Assembly: GCF_010183535.1 (NCBI RefSeq) | Contig: NC_071332.1 | Coordinates: forward strand, 1 to 64,000 | From: Caenorhabditis remanei | Lineage: Eukaryota > Nematoda > Chromadorea > Rhabditida > Rhabditidae | Direction: 5' to 3' | Length of the DNA: 64,000 nucleotides | Shown here: piece by piece, positions 35,187-43,800 of the stretch | Position numbering within the stretch: position 1 is the stretch's first letter | Layout: each line of letters opens with the position of its first letter | Program-made: the position numbers and the translations under genes | The notes under the pieces: model-generated | The model's input: only the letters and a program-made list of their open reading frames with translations | Database searches by the model: none | What the model was told of the DNA's origin: nothing

Positions 35187-38100
35187 ACTACCCCCAGACT
35201 GTCACTTCTCCCCCAGCTTTCTATACTCTAAAAAATTAAATAAAGTCCCATCAAATTGTTTGTCATCTAAAAATCCTTCGGTGAATCCCCATAATCAAAC
35301 AACATCTAGCGCGTCAAAACCAAACCCAAGCGCATCCTTCACATCTTCTAGCCAAAACTCCCAAATTCCCATAAATCAAGTTCCAACGTCCATCATCTGT
35401 GACACTCTGTCAACAACGGAGGAATTCGCAAAGAAGCTGATCGACGCACAACACATGCCCCCAGACACATCACCTCCCATCATACACTTCCAAGTCAGCA
35501 AAATCACGGACGCCCAAGCCCAACTCCCATTCATCCAACTCCAAACACCATCAGGAGAGAAGATCATAGCTCTCGTGGATTCGGGAGCTCAAGTATCGAT
35601 CATCGCGACGAAAGCAGCAGAACGTCTGAAAATGACGGTGGTCGGGAAACGAATGACACGGTATTCGGGATTCGTGGCAGACAGTCAACCGACCGAGTGT
35701 ATATTCTACAAACTGGAGATCAAGGATCTGTCTGGAAAATGCTGGTCGTCGTGCGTTCCAAGTTATCACAGAATGACGACAGAGTTTCGGGCCCCTAGCC
35801 ATACCAGAGAAGATCTGGAAAAGCTAAAAAAGTGGTCCCTCAACACCGAAGGAATTATCGATTTGGGAACTCGGGACGGGCAACAAATCGACATGATTCT
35901 AGGAAACAACATCCTGAACAAAATCAAGAGTATCGAGAGGCCGAAAACATACTGTCTACCCAGCGGAAGGTCAATCGAGAAATTGATGGTAGGATACGTC
36001 AACCATCCACCAGTCATGGAAGATTCTTTCGTACCCATCAATGAGTCGACCCAAGTCAACATCGTCAACGACATGGAGCAGATATGGATCCATACAATCG
36101 ACTCAGAGGACATGGATCTGGAGGAAGCCAACGCCAACAAGGTCCCCAGCGCAGTATCAAACAAGAAGTTCGAGAAACAACTGGAACAACTCTGGTCACT
36201 CGAAGTAATAGGGATTGAACCCCCTACCAAACGAGAAGACAAAGAAGCGCTCAACAATGACCTCATCAAGGAGTTCAAAAGGTCTGCGGTCAAAGATCCC
36301 GATGGAAGGATTCAAGTAGCTCTACCGTACAATGGTCGTCAAAAGGAATTAGGAAATAACCTTGCAGTTGCAAAACGAAGGTTAGTATCGCTTCTAGGAA
36401 GACAACTTCAAAAGAAGGAGGACAGAGAAGCGTACCACCAAATTCTGATGGGTCAGTTGGCCTCAGGCATCATCGAAGAGGTGATACCAGGGACCCCAGC
36501 TGACGGACCAGAGTATTACATTCCCCATCGAGTGGTCATCAAACAGGAATCGCTCACCACGAAACTCAGGATCGTGTTGGACGCCTCATCCCACATGAAG
36601 AACCAGCTCTCGCTCAACGACTGTTTGTATCCAGGACCATCCATTCTTCAATCCATTCTGGGAATCCTTCTACGAAGTCGACTGCCAAAATTTCTAATGA
36701 CAGCTGATATCGAGAAGGCATTTCACGCCGTGATGGTTCAAGAGAAGTTCAGAGATGCGATGAAGTTCATTTGGTTGAAAAATCCCGAAGAGGGATTCAA
36801 AGAAAGCAATATCGCCACGTACAGATTCAGCCGACTCCCATTCGGAGTCACGTGCTCTCCGTTTCTCCTAGCGGTAACAATACTCACGTACTTGGATCTG
36901 GACCTCGACGACTTCAACGAACGGTTCTTGGAGAACCTCTACGTAGACAATGTGATGTTCACATCAAACTCCGAAGAGGATTTGATGAACTGTTACACAA
37001 AGTCAAAGTCCACATGCGATAAAATGCATATGAACTTGCGAGAGTTCATGTGTAACAATGGTGTAGTCAGGGCGAAGATACCCGAAAAGGATAGATCAGC
37101 TCAGACTACTGGAAAACTTCTGGGACATCAGTGGAACTCCGAAGAGGACACTATCCACATAAAAATTGCAACGCCTCCAGAAGGAATCCCCACCAAAAGA
37201 GACATCGTAGCATTCAACGCCACAACATACGACCCCAGCGGATTACTGTCACCAATCCTAGTTCTCCTCAAACGTTTCATAACAATAATGTGGGAAAAGG
37301 ACATTGATTGGGACCAGAAAATCCCGCAGGACATGTGGCCGCTATGGAAAACAGTAGCAGCTCAATTCACTGAAAAGGTGTACTCGATGCCAAGACAACT
37401 AGTCACCAACTACGACTATGATTCAATCCAGCTGGCAGTATTCTCAGATGCGTCCAAGTATCACTACGCAACAACAGCATACCTGAGATTCGGATTCAAA
37501 GACGAGCGATTCGAGAGCAAACTCATCTTCGCGAAGTCAAGAGTACGCCCCAGCTCAGGAGGATCAGAGTACTCCATTCCACGAATGGAGCTTGTAGCGT
37601 TGGAGATTGGAGTCAATTCTGCAGTCAACATCGCAAAGGAACTCCATATCAAGATCAAGGACATCAACATCTTCTCAGACAGCACATGCTGTCTATACTG
37701 GATCTTATCCAAAGTCAGCAACAACCTCGGATCAGTATGGGTAGCCAATCGGGTGAAGAAGATTCACCAGAATGCGCAAGTACTCAGAGAGGAGGGTATC
37801 CCCATAACATTTCGCTATGTTCCCACCGACGAAAACCCAGCAGATATCGCTTCTAGAGGATGCTCCATTAAGGAGCTAAAAGAGAGCGATCTCTGGCACA
37901 AAGGACCAAAGTTTCTCTCGGAGAGAGAGAATCGATGGCCCAAAAAGTTGGACAACACGATTGCTGACCCTCACGCCTTCAGGGAACAAGCCAGAAGCCT
38001 TGGGATAATCCCTAGCTCAATCCCAGAAGAATCAACGACACTGTTGAAAGTAGAAGTCAACCAACAACTTCCTGTCTACTCGTCAATTGTTCCATACGAA

Positions 38101-40200
38101 AGGACAAATAGCATGAGCAAGCTCACCAGAACGATACGGAAAGTCTGCAAATGGATTTGTCACATCGTGGAAAAACGGAACCGACGCCACCCAGAGAAGA
38201 CAATAAACTTCACAGGATCAATGTTGAAAAAGTTTAATGAAGCTTCCAAAGCAAGTAACTCCGTCGAAGAGACGTTGTTAGCGAGAAAGTTCATTATTCA
38301 AGATCACTACATTGATGCTAAAGAAAGGTTGAACGAAACGCCATCAAGCAGGATGACCCCAGCGGTTTTTGACGAGGGAATCTGGAGGTTCTCAACCAGA
38401 TTCTCAAACGCCGAAGATGAGAGGATTACCCCAGAAATGAGGCATCCCATCATCATCATCTCCAAACACCGACTGGCAACTCTCATCGTACAAGAGGCTC
38501 ATGAAAATCTACACCATCAGGGAATACAGGACGTCATAACCGAGGTACACAGAAGATACTGGATCGAGTCCATAGGCCTAATTGTCAAGAGCATCAGAAG
38601 ACGATGCGTCACTTGTCAAAAGAAGCATGGACTCCCATTCGAGTACAACTACACAAGAATCTTGCCCCCGAGCAGAACCACGATGGAATCCCCATTCAAA
38701 CACATTGGTCTCGACTACATTGGGCCACTTCCCTTCAAACTAGGACAACGGCTCGGTAAAGTATGGGTTCTTCTTCTTACCTGCCTTGTGACCAGAGCAA
38801 TTCACCTCGAAATTGTCTCTGACAACACAACGGTAGGCTTTATCAATGGATTGAAGAGATTCATTGCAAGAAGAGGAGCTCCGAGTTCGATACTGTCGGA
38901 CAACGCCCCACAGTTCAAACTCGGATACCGGATGATCAACAAGGACCTGAAGACTTACGTCAACCAGGACCCCAGCCTCACCACCTTTCTTGCACGCCAC
39001 GAGATCAAGATAAAACTCATAACTCCGATGTCCCCATGGCAAGGGGGCATTTACGAACGTCTCGTTGGAATCGTCAAGAACATCTTGCTGAAAGTCCTTG
39101 GAAAAGGTCATCACACCTTTCTAGAATTGGAGACACTGCTGATCGAAACTGAAGGAATCGTGAACTCTCGTCCAATCACTTCCAATAAGAAGGACATTGA
39201 GGATTCCCCAGCGATCAGGCCAATAGATTTCATCGCCCCAAACGTCTGCCTGGCACTTCCAGAAAGGACGGACACAACGACAGGAGAGGATAAAGCTGGA
39301 CAGACTGAAGTGAAGTGGAGAACTTTGCTAGACGGTCTCACCAGAGTGAAGCAACAGCTCTGGATAGAATTCACAAAGAGGTACTTCCACACCTTAAGAG
39401 AATTCACTCCAAAGAAGGGTGCCCACTCGAGGATCAAACCAAGAGTGGGACAGTTGGTTCTGGTCGAATTCCCCATCATACCTAGACACACATGGCCATT
39501 AGGAGTCATCACTGAAGTCACCAGGACAAAGGACGGAGAAGCTCGCTCGGTGATGGTCAAAACAATGGATTCTACAGTGGAGAAGTCCATCAATCAGCTC
39601 ATTCCATTGGAAGACCCGGAGTACGAAGAGGAAAAGAACACACTTTCGGTTCCTCGGAACATTCCCCAGCCAGACACTCTGTTAATCGTTCCAACACCAG
39701 GCGACAAGGAATCTGGATCGAACAGCACAGGCCAAGCAGCTCAAGCCAAGGCAAACTGTCCAGCAAAGACACCGCAGACAGTGAAGAGAGGTCCCGGGAG
39801 ACCGAAGAAGTTGACCGGACTCTACCTCACAAAGCCAAGACCAAAAGCACTTGCCCAAGCAACAAAAAGAGGACGTGGACGACCAAAAGGATCTACCAAA
39901 GGGTCCACAACCATTCCAAAGATCCAAGCACCAACAACTCCAAGAAGATCTGCGAGACTGTGCCAGAAAGCAAAGTCAGATCTCGAAGAGAGATCAGACA
40001 GAGCAACAGGAGCAGTCAAGGAAGGAAAGGAGCCAAAATCCACAGCTAGCCCGAAGAGGGCAATACTCTCTAGAGGACGAAGAGACCAGAAGACCTGGAA
40101 AGCAAGAATCGCACAAGCCGTTCAGGACCACATCAACCTTCTTTCCTCCATTTCACCCGGAAAGAAGGTTCATCCTACCCCCGGAATGTCGCGCCCGTAA
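34921..40200 (+). CDS. pol: BEL/Pao Pol polyprotein: protease, RT, RNase H, integrase, AT-hook tail
   Basis: 1759 codons without a stop. The true N-terminus is uncertain; residues 1-80 overlap gag and are probably not all used. Residue numbers here count from ATG 34921. Aspartic protease: DSG at 220-222. Reverse transcriptase: TADIEKAF around D596, RFSRLPFGVTCSPFLLA, and active site YVDN at 674-677 (usual form YxDD). A Peptidase_A17-type region (LLGHQW, PTKRDI, YDPSGLLSP) covers roughly 730-810. RNase H: D843, E890, D920, D975. Integrase: zinc site H1194, H1198, C1229, C1232; catalytic D1265, D1327, E1379. DUF5641-type region about 1475-1550. The basic tail from ~1560 has two AT-hooks (GPGRPKK near 1624, GRGRPKG near 1651). 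All catalytic residues except the second RT Asp are in place. The product acts in cytoplasmic particles and then the nucleus. Confidence 0.93.
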   Translation: MRSQSQRSSRQSLTKDSVTTVSPKDIQFSTVRLNTVALTVMVVTSQDTAPVYQRKETSTSTSSWATWKKTRSSKTSCFRSRGLEPPNSKLPPDCHFSPSFLYSKKLNKVPSNCLSSKNPSVNPHNQTTSSASKPNPSASFTSSSQNSQIPINQVPTSIICDTLSTTEEFAKKLIDAQHMPPDTSPPIIHFQVSKITDAQAQLPFIQLQTPSGEKIIALVDSGAQVSIIATKAAERLKMTVVGKRMTRYSGFVADSQPTECIFYKLEIKDLSGKCWSSCVPSYHRMTTEFRAPSHTREDLEKLKKWSLNTEGIIDLGTRDGQQIDMILGNNILNKIKSIERPKTYCLPSGRSIEKLMVGYVNHPPVMEDSFVPINESTQVNIVNDMEQIWIHTIDSEDMDLEEANANKVPSAVSNKKFEKQLEQLWSLEVIGIEPPTKREDKEALNNDLIKEFKRSAVKDPDGRIQVALPYNGRQKELGNNLAVAKRRLVSLLGRQLQKKEDREAYHQILMGQLASGIIEEVIPGTPADGPEYYIPHRVVIKQESLTTKLRIVLDASSHMKNQLSLNDCLYPGPSILQSILGILLRSRLPKFLMTADIEKAFHAVMVQEKFRDAMKFIWLKNPEEGFKESNIATYRFSRLPFGVTCSPFLLAVTILTYLDLDLDDFNERFLENLYVDNVMFTSNSEEDLMNCYTKSKSTCDKMHMNLREFMCNNGVVRAKIPEKDRSAQTTGKLLGHQWNSEEDTIHIKIATPPEGIPTKRDIVAFNATTYDPSGLLSPILVLLKRFITIMWEKDIDWDQKIPQDMWPLWKTVAAQFTEKVYSMPRQLVTNYDYDSIQLAVFSDASKYHYATTAYLRFGFKDERFESKLIFAKSRVRPSSGGSEYSIPRMELVALEIGVNSAVNIAKELHIKIKDINIFSDSTCCLYWILSKVSNNLGSVWVANRVKKIHQNAQVLREEGIPITFRYVPTDENPADIASRGCSIKELKESDLWHKGPKFLSERENRWPKKLDNTIADPHAFREQARSLGIIPSSIPEESTTLLKVEVNQQLPVYSSIVPYERTNSMSKLTRTIRKVCKWICHIVEKRNRRHPEKTINFTGSMLKKFNEASKASNSVEETLLARKFIIQDHYIDAKERLNETPSSRMTPAVFDEGIWRFSTRFSNAEDERITPEMRHPIIIISKHRLATLIVQEAHENLHHQGIQDVITEVHRRYWIESIGLIVKSIRRRCVTCQKKHGLPFEYNYTRILPPSRTTMESPFKHIGLDYIGPLPFKLGQRLGKVWVLLLTCLVTRAIHLEIVSDNTTVGFINGLKRFIARRGAPSSILSDNAPQFKLGYRMINKDLKTYVNQDPSLTTFLARHEIKIKLITPMSPWQGGIYERLVGIVKNILLKVLGKGHHTFLELETLLIETEGIVNSRPITSNKKDIEDSPAIRPIDFIAPNVCLALPERTDTTTGEDKAGQTEVKWRTLLDGLTRVKQQLWIEFTKRYFHTLREFTPKKGAHSRIKPRVGQLVLVEFPIIPRHTWPLGVITEVTRTKDGEARSVMVKTMDSTVEKSINQLIPLEDPEYEEEKNTLSVPRNIPQPDTLLIVPTPGDKESGSNSTGQAAQAKANCPAKTPQTVKRGPGRPKKLTGLYLTKPRPKALAQATKRGRGRPKGSTKGSTTIPKIQAPTTPRRSARLCQKAKSDLEERSDRATGAVKEGKEPKSTASPKRAILSRGRRDQKTWKARIAQAVQDHINLLSSISPGKKVHPTPGMSRP
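35239..35244 (+). terminator. AATAAA, possible polyadenylation signal for a gag-only transcript
   Basis: AATAAA in the A/T-rich stretch CTAAAAAATTAAATAAAG, about 50 bp after the gag stop and inside the N-terminal part of the pol frame. Use here would give a gag-only mRNA and could set the Gag:Pol ratio. This is inferred from the motif and position only. Confidence 0.25.
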
Positions 40201-40266
40201 TAAGCTTTATTACAATCGCGACCCTTGCTCGACTCTTCTACGAATCGTCTCTCAATCAGATGTTTC

Positions 40267-40285
40267 GTAATTCCTTTGGAATTAC
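40267..40285 (+). terminator. Perfect short hairpin in the 3' UTR
   Basis: GTAATTCC-TTT-GGAATTAC is an 8-bp perfect inverted repeat with a 3-base loop, 67 bp after the pol stop. It could protect or punctuate the 3' end of the transcript. No known role. Confidence 0.4.
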
Positions 40286-40675
40286 GCCCAACAAGCGTCT
40301 TCACAACTTGTGCTTCTTATTCCCCAGCTCTTGTGCTCAAATCACCTAACTACTGGCTTCATTCTTCCCGCTAAAAGTCAATCAATCGAGGACGAGAAAT
40401 GTCACGCGATGCAAACGCGCCCCACCGGACGATGACTTCACAAAGTTCTATTCGACCTCGCGTGGCGCGAAACTCATCATTTCTAATTCTCTCGTTTCCC
40501 CCCACTATTTCTCGTCGACTGTTCGAGAAGCTTTTCTCTTTTACCCGCGAAAGCTTGCTTTATTGTTTTATTGCTTAACCAACTTGTTTTCTAATCACTT
40601 CTCACGTTTTACCATCACGAAGAGTGGTGAGTAATTCCCACTCTCTCTTTTCTGTAATCCCCCAGCATTTTGCTT

Positions 40676-40681
40676 AATAAA
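40676..40681 (+). terminator. AATAAA polyadenylation signal
   Basis: AATAAA in GCTTAATAAATGAG, ten bases after a CCCCAGC heptamer and ~120 bp before the polypurine tract. LTR elements usually polyadenylate inside the 3' LTR, so this may instead serve subgenomic or read-out transcripts. Motif evidence only. Confidence 0.3.
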
Positions 40682-40799
40682 TGAGTTGAGTAGTGAAGTC
40701 AAGTCTTCTTTTTCGTCTCTCTAAACCCACTGAACCTACTATTCTTGTCTACACCACCGTTCCTTCACCATCGATGCCTAATTATCTTTCGGCCTACCC

Positions 40800-40810
40800 G
40801 AAGAGGGGAG
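40800..40810 (+). other. Polypurine tract (plus-strand primer)
   Basis: GAAGAGGGGAG sits immediately before TGTCGGGG, the expected arrangement of a polypurine tract followed by the 3' LTR. RNase H leaves such a purine-rich RNA to prime plus-strand DNA synthesis. Confidence 0.75.
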
Positions 40811-40855
40811 TGTCGGGGATAAATTAGATCAACTTCACAAAATGGCGTCGCCACA
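40811..40855 (+). mobile_element. Truncated 3' LTR (about 45 bp)
   Basis: TGTCGGGGATAAATTAGATC begins directly after the polypurine tract, and its first bases resemble the LTR-like starts at 15036, 15459, 29734 and 30157. After about 45 bp the sequence becomes satellite C (CCCAGTGATCTTTTCTGCC), so the rest of the LTR is missing or displaced. Loss may be biological, or an assembly join. Confidence 0.65.
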
Positions 40856-43800
40856 CCCAGTGATCTTTTCTGCCAATACATTTTTTATCAGAACTCAGTC
40901 AGTTTTGGACGGATCACAGAGATTTTTATACCATTCGAAAGCCCTCGTTTTTCTCTACAAAAATGATCTAATTTAAAAAATTTCGTTCAAAAATAAAGTT
41001 GTAGTGACATTTCCGTCAATTTTTGAGATTTGGTCCAAGTGGTCTTTTCTGCCAATACATTTTTTATCAGAACTCAGTCAGTTTTGGACGGATCACAGAG
41101 ATTTTTATACCATTCGAAAGCCCTCGTTTTTCTCTACAAAAATGATCTAATTTAAAAAAATTTCGTTCAAAAATAAAGTTGTAGTGACATTTCCGTCAAT
41201 TTTTGAGATTTGGTCCCAGTGGATCTTTTCTGCCAATACATTTTTTATCAGAACTCAGTCATGTTTTGGACGGATCACAGAGATTTTTATACCATTCGAA
41301 AGCCCTCGTTTTTCTCTACAAAAATGATCTAATTTAAAAAAATTTGTTCAAAAATAAAGTTGTAGTGACATTTCCGTCAATTTTTGAGATTTGGTCCAAG
41401 TGGTCATTTTCTGCCAATACATTTTTTATCAGAACTCAGTCAGTTTTGGACGGATCACAGAGATTTTTATACCATTCGAAAGCCCTCGTTTTTCTCTACA
41501 AAAATGATCTAATTCAAAAAAATTTTGTTCAAAAATAAAGTTGTAGTGACATTTCCGTCAATTTTTGAGATTTGGTCCAAGTGGTCTTTTCTGCCAATAC
41601 ATTTTTTATCAGAACTCAGTCAGTTTTGGACGGATCACAGAGATTTTTATACCATTCGAAAGCCCTCGTTTTTCTCTACAAAAATGATCTAATTTAAAAA
41701 ATTTCGTTCAAAAATAAAGTTGTAGTGACATTTCCGTCAATTTTTGAGATTTGGTCCAAGTGGATCTTTTCTGCCAATACATTTTTTATCAGAACTCAGT
41801 CAGTTTTGGACGGATCACAGAGATTTTTATACCATTCGAAAGCCCTCGTTTTTCTCTACAAAAATGATCTAATTTAAAAAAATTTCGTTCAAAAATAAAG
41901 TTGTAGTGACATTTCCGTCAATTTTTGAGATTTGGTCCAAGTGGTCATTTCTGCCAATACATTTTTTATCAGAACTCAGTCAGTTTTGGACGGATCACAG
42001 AGATTTTTATACCATTCGAAAGCCCTCGTTTTTCTCTACAAAAATGATCTAATTTAAAAAAATTTTGTTCAAAAATAAAGTTGTAGTGACATTTCCGTCA
42101 ATTTTTGAGATTTGGTCCAAGTGGTCTTTTCTGCCAATACATTTTTTATCAGAACTCAGTCAGTTTTGGACGGATCACAGAGATTTTTATACCATTCGAA
42201 AGCCCTCGTTTTTCTCTACAAAAATGATCTAATTTAAAAAAATTTCGTTCAAAAATAAAGTTGTAGTGACATTTCCGTCAATTTTTGAGATTTGGTCCAA
42301 GTGGTCTTTTCTGCCAATACATTTTTTATCAGAACTCAGTCAGTTTTGGACGGATCACAGAGATTTTTATACCATTCGAAAGCCCTCGTTTTTCTCTACA
42401 AAAATGATCTAATTTAAAAAAATTTTGTTCAAAAATAAAGTTGTAGTGACATTTCCGTCAATTTTTGAGATTTGGTCCAAGTGATCTTTTCTGCCAATAC
42501 ATTTTTTATCAGAACTCAGTCAGTTTTGGACGGATCACAGAGATTTTTATACCATTCGAAAGCCCTCGTTTTTCTCTACAAAAATGATCTAATTTAAAAA
42601 AATTTTGTTCAAAAATAAAGTTGTAGTGACATTTCCGTCAATTTTTGAGATTTGGTCCAAGTGGTCATTTCTGCCAATACATTTTTTATCAGAACTCAGT
42701 CAGTTTTGGACGGATCACAGAGATTTTTATACCATTCGAAAGCCCTCGTTTTTCTCTACAAAAATGATCTAATTTAAAAAAATTTTGTTCAAAAATAAAG
42801 TTGTAGTGACATTTCCGTCAATTTTTGAGATTTGGTCCAAGTGGTCTTTTCTGCCAATACATTTTTTATCAGAACTCAGTCAGTTTTGGACGGATCACAG
42901 AGATTTTTATACCATTCGAAAGCCCTCGTTTTTCTCTACAAAAATGATCTAATTTAAAAAATTTTGTTCAAAAATAAAGTTGTAGTGACATTTCCGTCAA
43001 TTTTTGAGATTTGGTCCAAGTGGATCTTTTCTGCCAATACATTTTTTATCAGAACTCAGTCAGTTTTGGACGGATCACAGAGATTTTTATACCATTCGAA
43101 AGCCCTCGTTTTTCTCTACAAAAATGATCTAATTTAAAAAAATTTTGTTCAAAAATAAAGTTGTAGTGACATTTCCGTCAATTTTTGAGATTTGGTCCAA
43201 GTGGTCATTTCTGCCAATACATTTTTTATCAGAACTCAGTCAGTTTTGGACGGATCACAGAGATTTTTATACCATTCGAAAGCCCTCGTTTTTCTCTACA
43301 AAAATGATCTAATTTAAAAAAATTTTGTTCAAAAATAAAGTTGTAGTGACATTTCCGTCAATTTTTGAGATTTGGTCCAAGTGGTCTTTTCTGCCAATAC
43401 ATTTTTTATCAGAACTCAGTCAGTTTTGGACGGATCACAGAGATTTTTATACCATTCGAAAGCCCTCGTTTTTCTCTACAAAAATGATCTAATTTAAAAA
43501 ATTTGTTCAAAAATAAAGTTGTAGTGACATTTCCGTCAATTTTTGAGATTTGGTCCAAGTGGATCTTTTCTGCCAATACATTTTTTATCAGAACTCAGTC
43601 AGTTTTGGACGGATCACAGAGATTTTATACCATTCGAAAGCCCTCGTTTTTCTCTACAAAAATGATCTAATTTAAAAAAATTTCGTTCAAAAATAAAGTT
43701 GTAGTGACATTTCCGTCAATTTTTGAGATTTGGTCCAAGTGGTCATTTTCTGCCAATACATTTTTTATCAGAACTCAGTCAGTTTTGGACGGATCACAGA

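Larger units (their letters stand above)
30571..40666 (+). promoter_or_regulatory. Dispersed CCCCAGC heptamers (25 copies, sense strand only)
   Basis: Exact CCCCAGC starts at 30571, 30720, 30802, 31081, 31301, 31422, 31583, 31769, 32369, 33112, 33298, 34036, 34457, 34813, 35211, 36144, 36494, 37233, 37548, 38357, 38970, 39206, 39664, 40322 and 40660. By eye I found no reverse complement (GCTGGGG) in the element and no copy in the flanking non-satellite DNA. A random 7-mer would be expected less than once per 10 kb per strand. Copies fall in the upstream ORF, the inter-ORF region, gag, pol and the 3' UTR. Within coding regions all three codon phases occur (Pro-Ala, Pro-Ser, Pro-Gln), so codon or peptide preference alone does not explain them. 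Spacing is irregular (82-933 bp). This is probably an RNA-level signal of the element; the role is unknown. Confidence 0.7.
40201..40799 (+). other. 3' untranslated region of the retroelement
   Basis: Starts right after the pol stop with TAATAAGC. It is pyrimidine-rich and has no open frame of note. It holds two CCCCAGC heptamers (40322, 40660) and an AATAAA at 40676-40681. A direct imperfect inverted repeat, GTAATTCCTTTGGAATTAC (40267-40285), forms a perfect 9-bp hairpin around TTT-like centre bases. Function unknown. Confidence 0.6.
30445..40855 (+). mobile_element. BEL/Pao LTR retrotransposon (internal region and 3' LTR stub)
   Basis: About 10.4 kb of one element on +: leader, upstream zinc-knuckle ORF, structured inter-ORF region, gag, +1-frame pol, 3' UTR, polypurine tract and a truncated 3' LTR. 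The domain order protease, RT, RNase H, integrase, together with DUF1759-type gag, Peptidase_A17-type and DUF5641-type regions, is diagnostic of BEL/Pao. Gag and pol have no internal stop codons, so the insertion is recent or preserved. The 5' LTR is in or before the gap at 30345. The 3' LTR is lost to satellite C after ~45 bp, so the element as assembled cannot be complete. The heptamer CCCCAGC is scattered through it on the sense strand. Confidence 0.93.

Noticed and set aside
38740..40043. Minus-strand open frames of 73-160 codons opposite pol
   Set aside because: Shadow frames of the well-supported pol coding sequence.
30571..40666. CCCCAGC as a series of splice acceptors
   Set aside because: Nematode acceptors are TTTTCAG-like. 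The heptamer is fixed on both sides of CAG, including the following C, and most copies lie inside required coding sequence.
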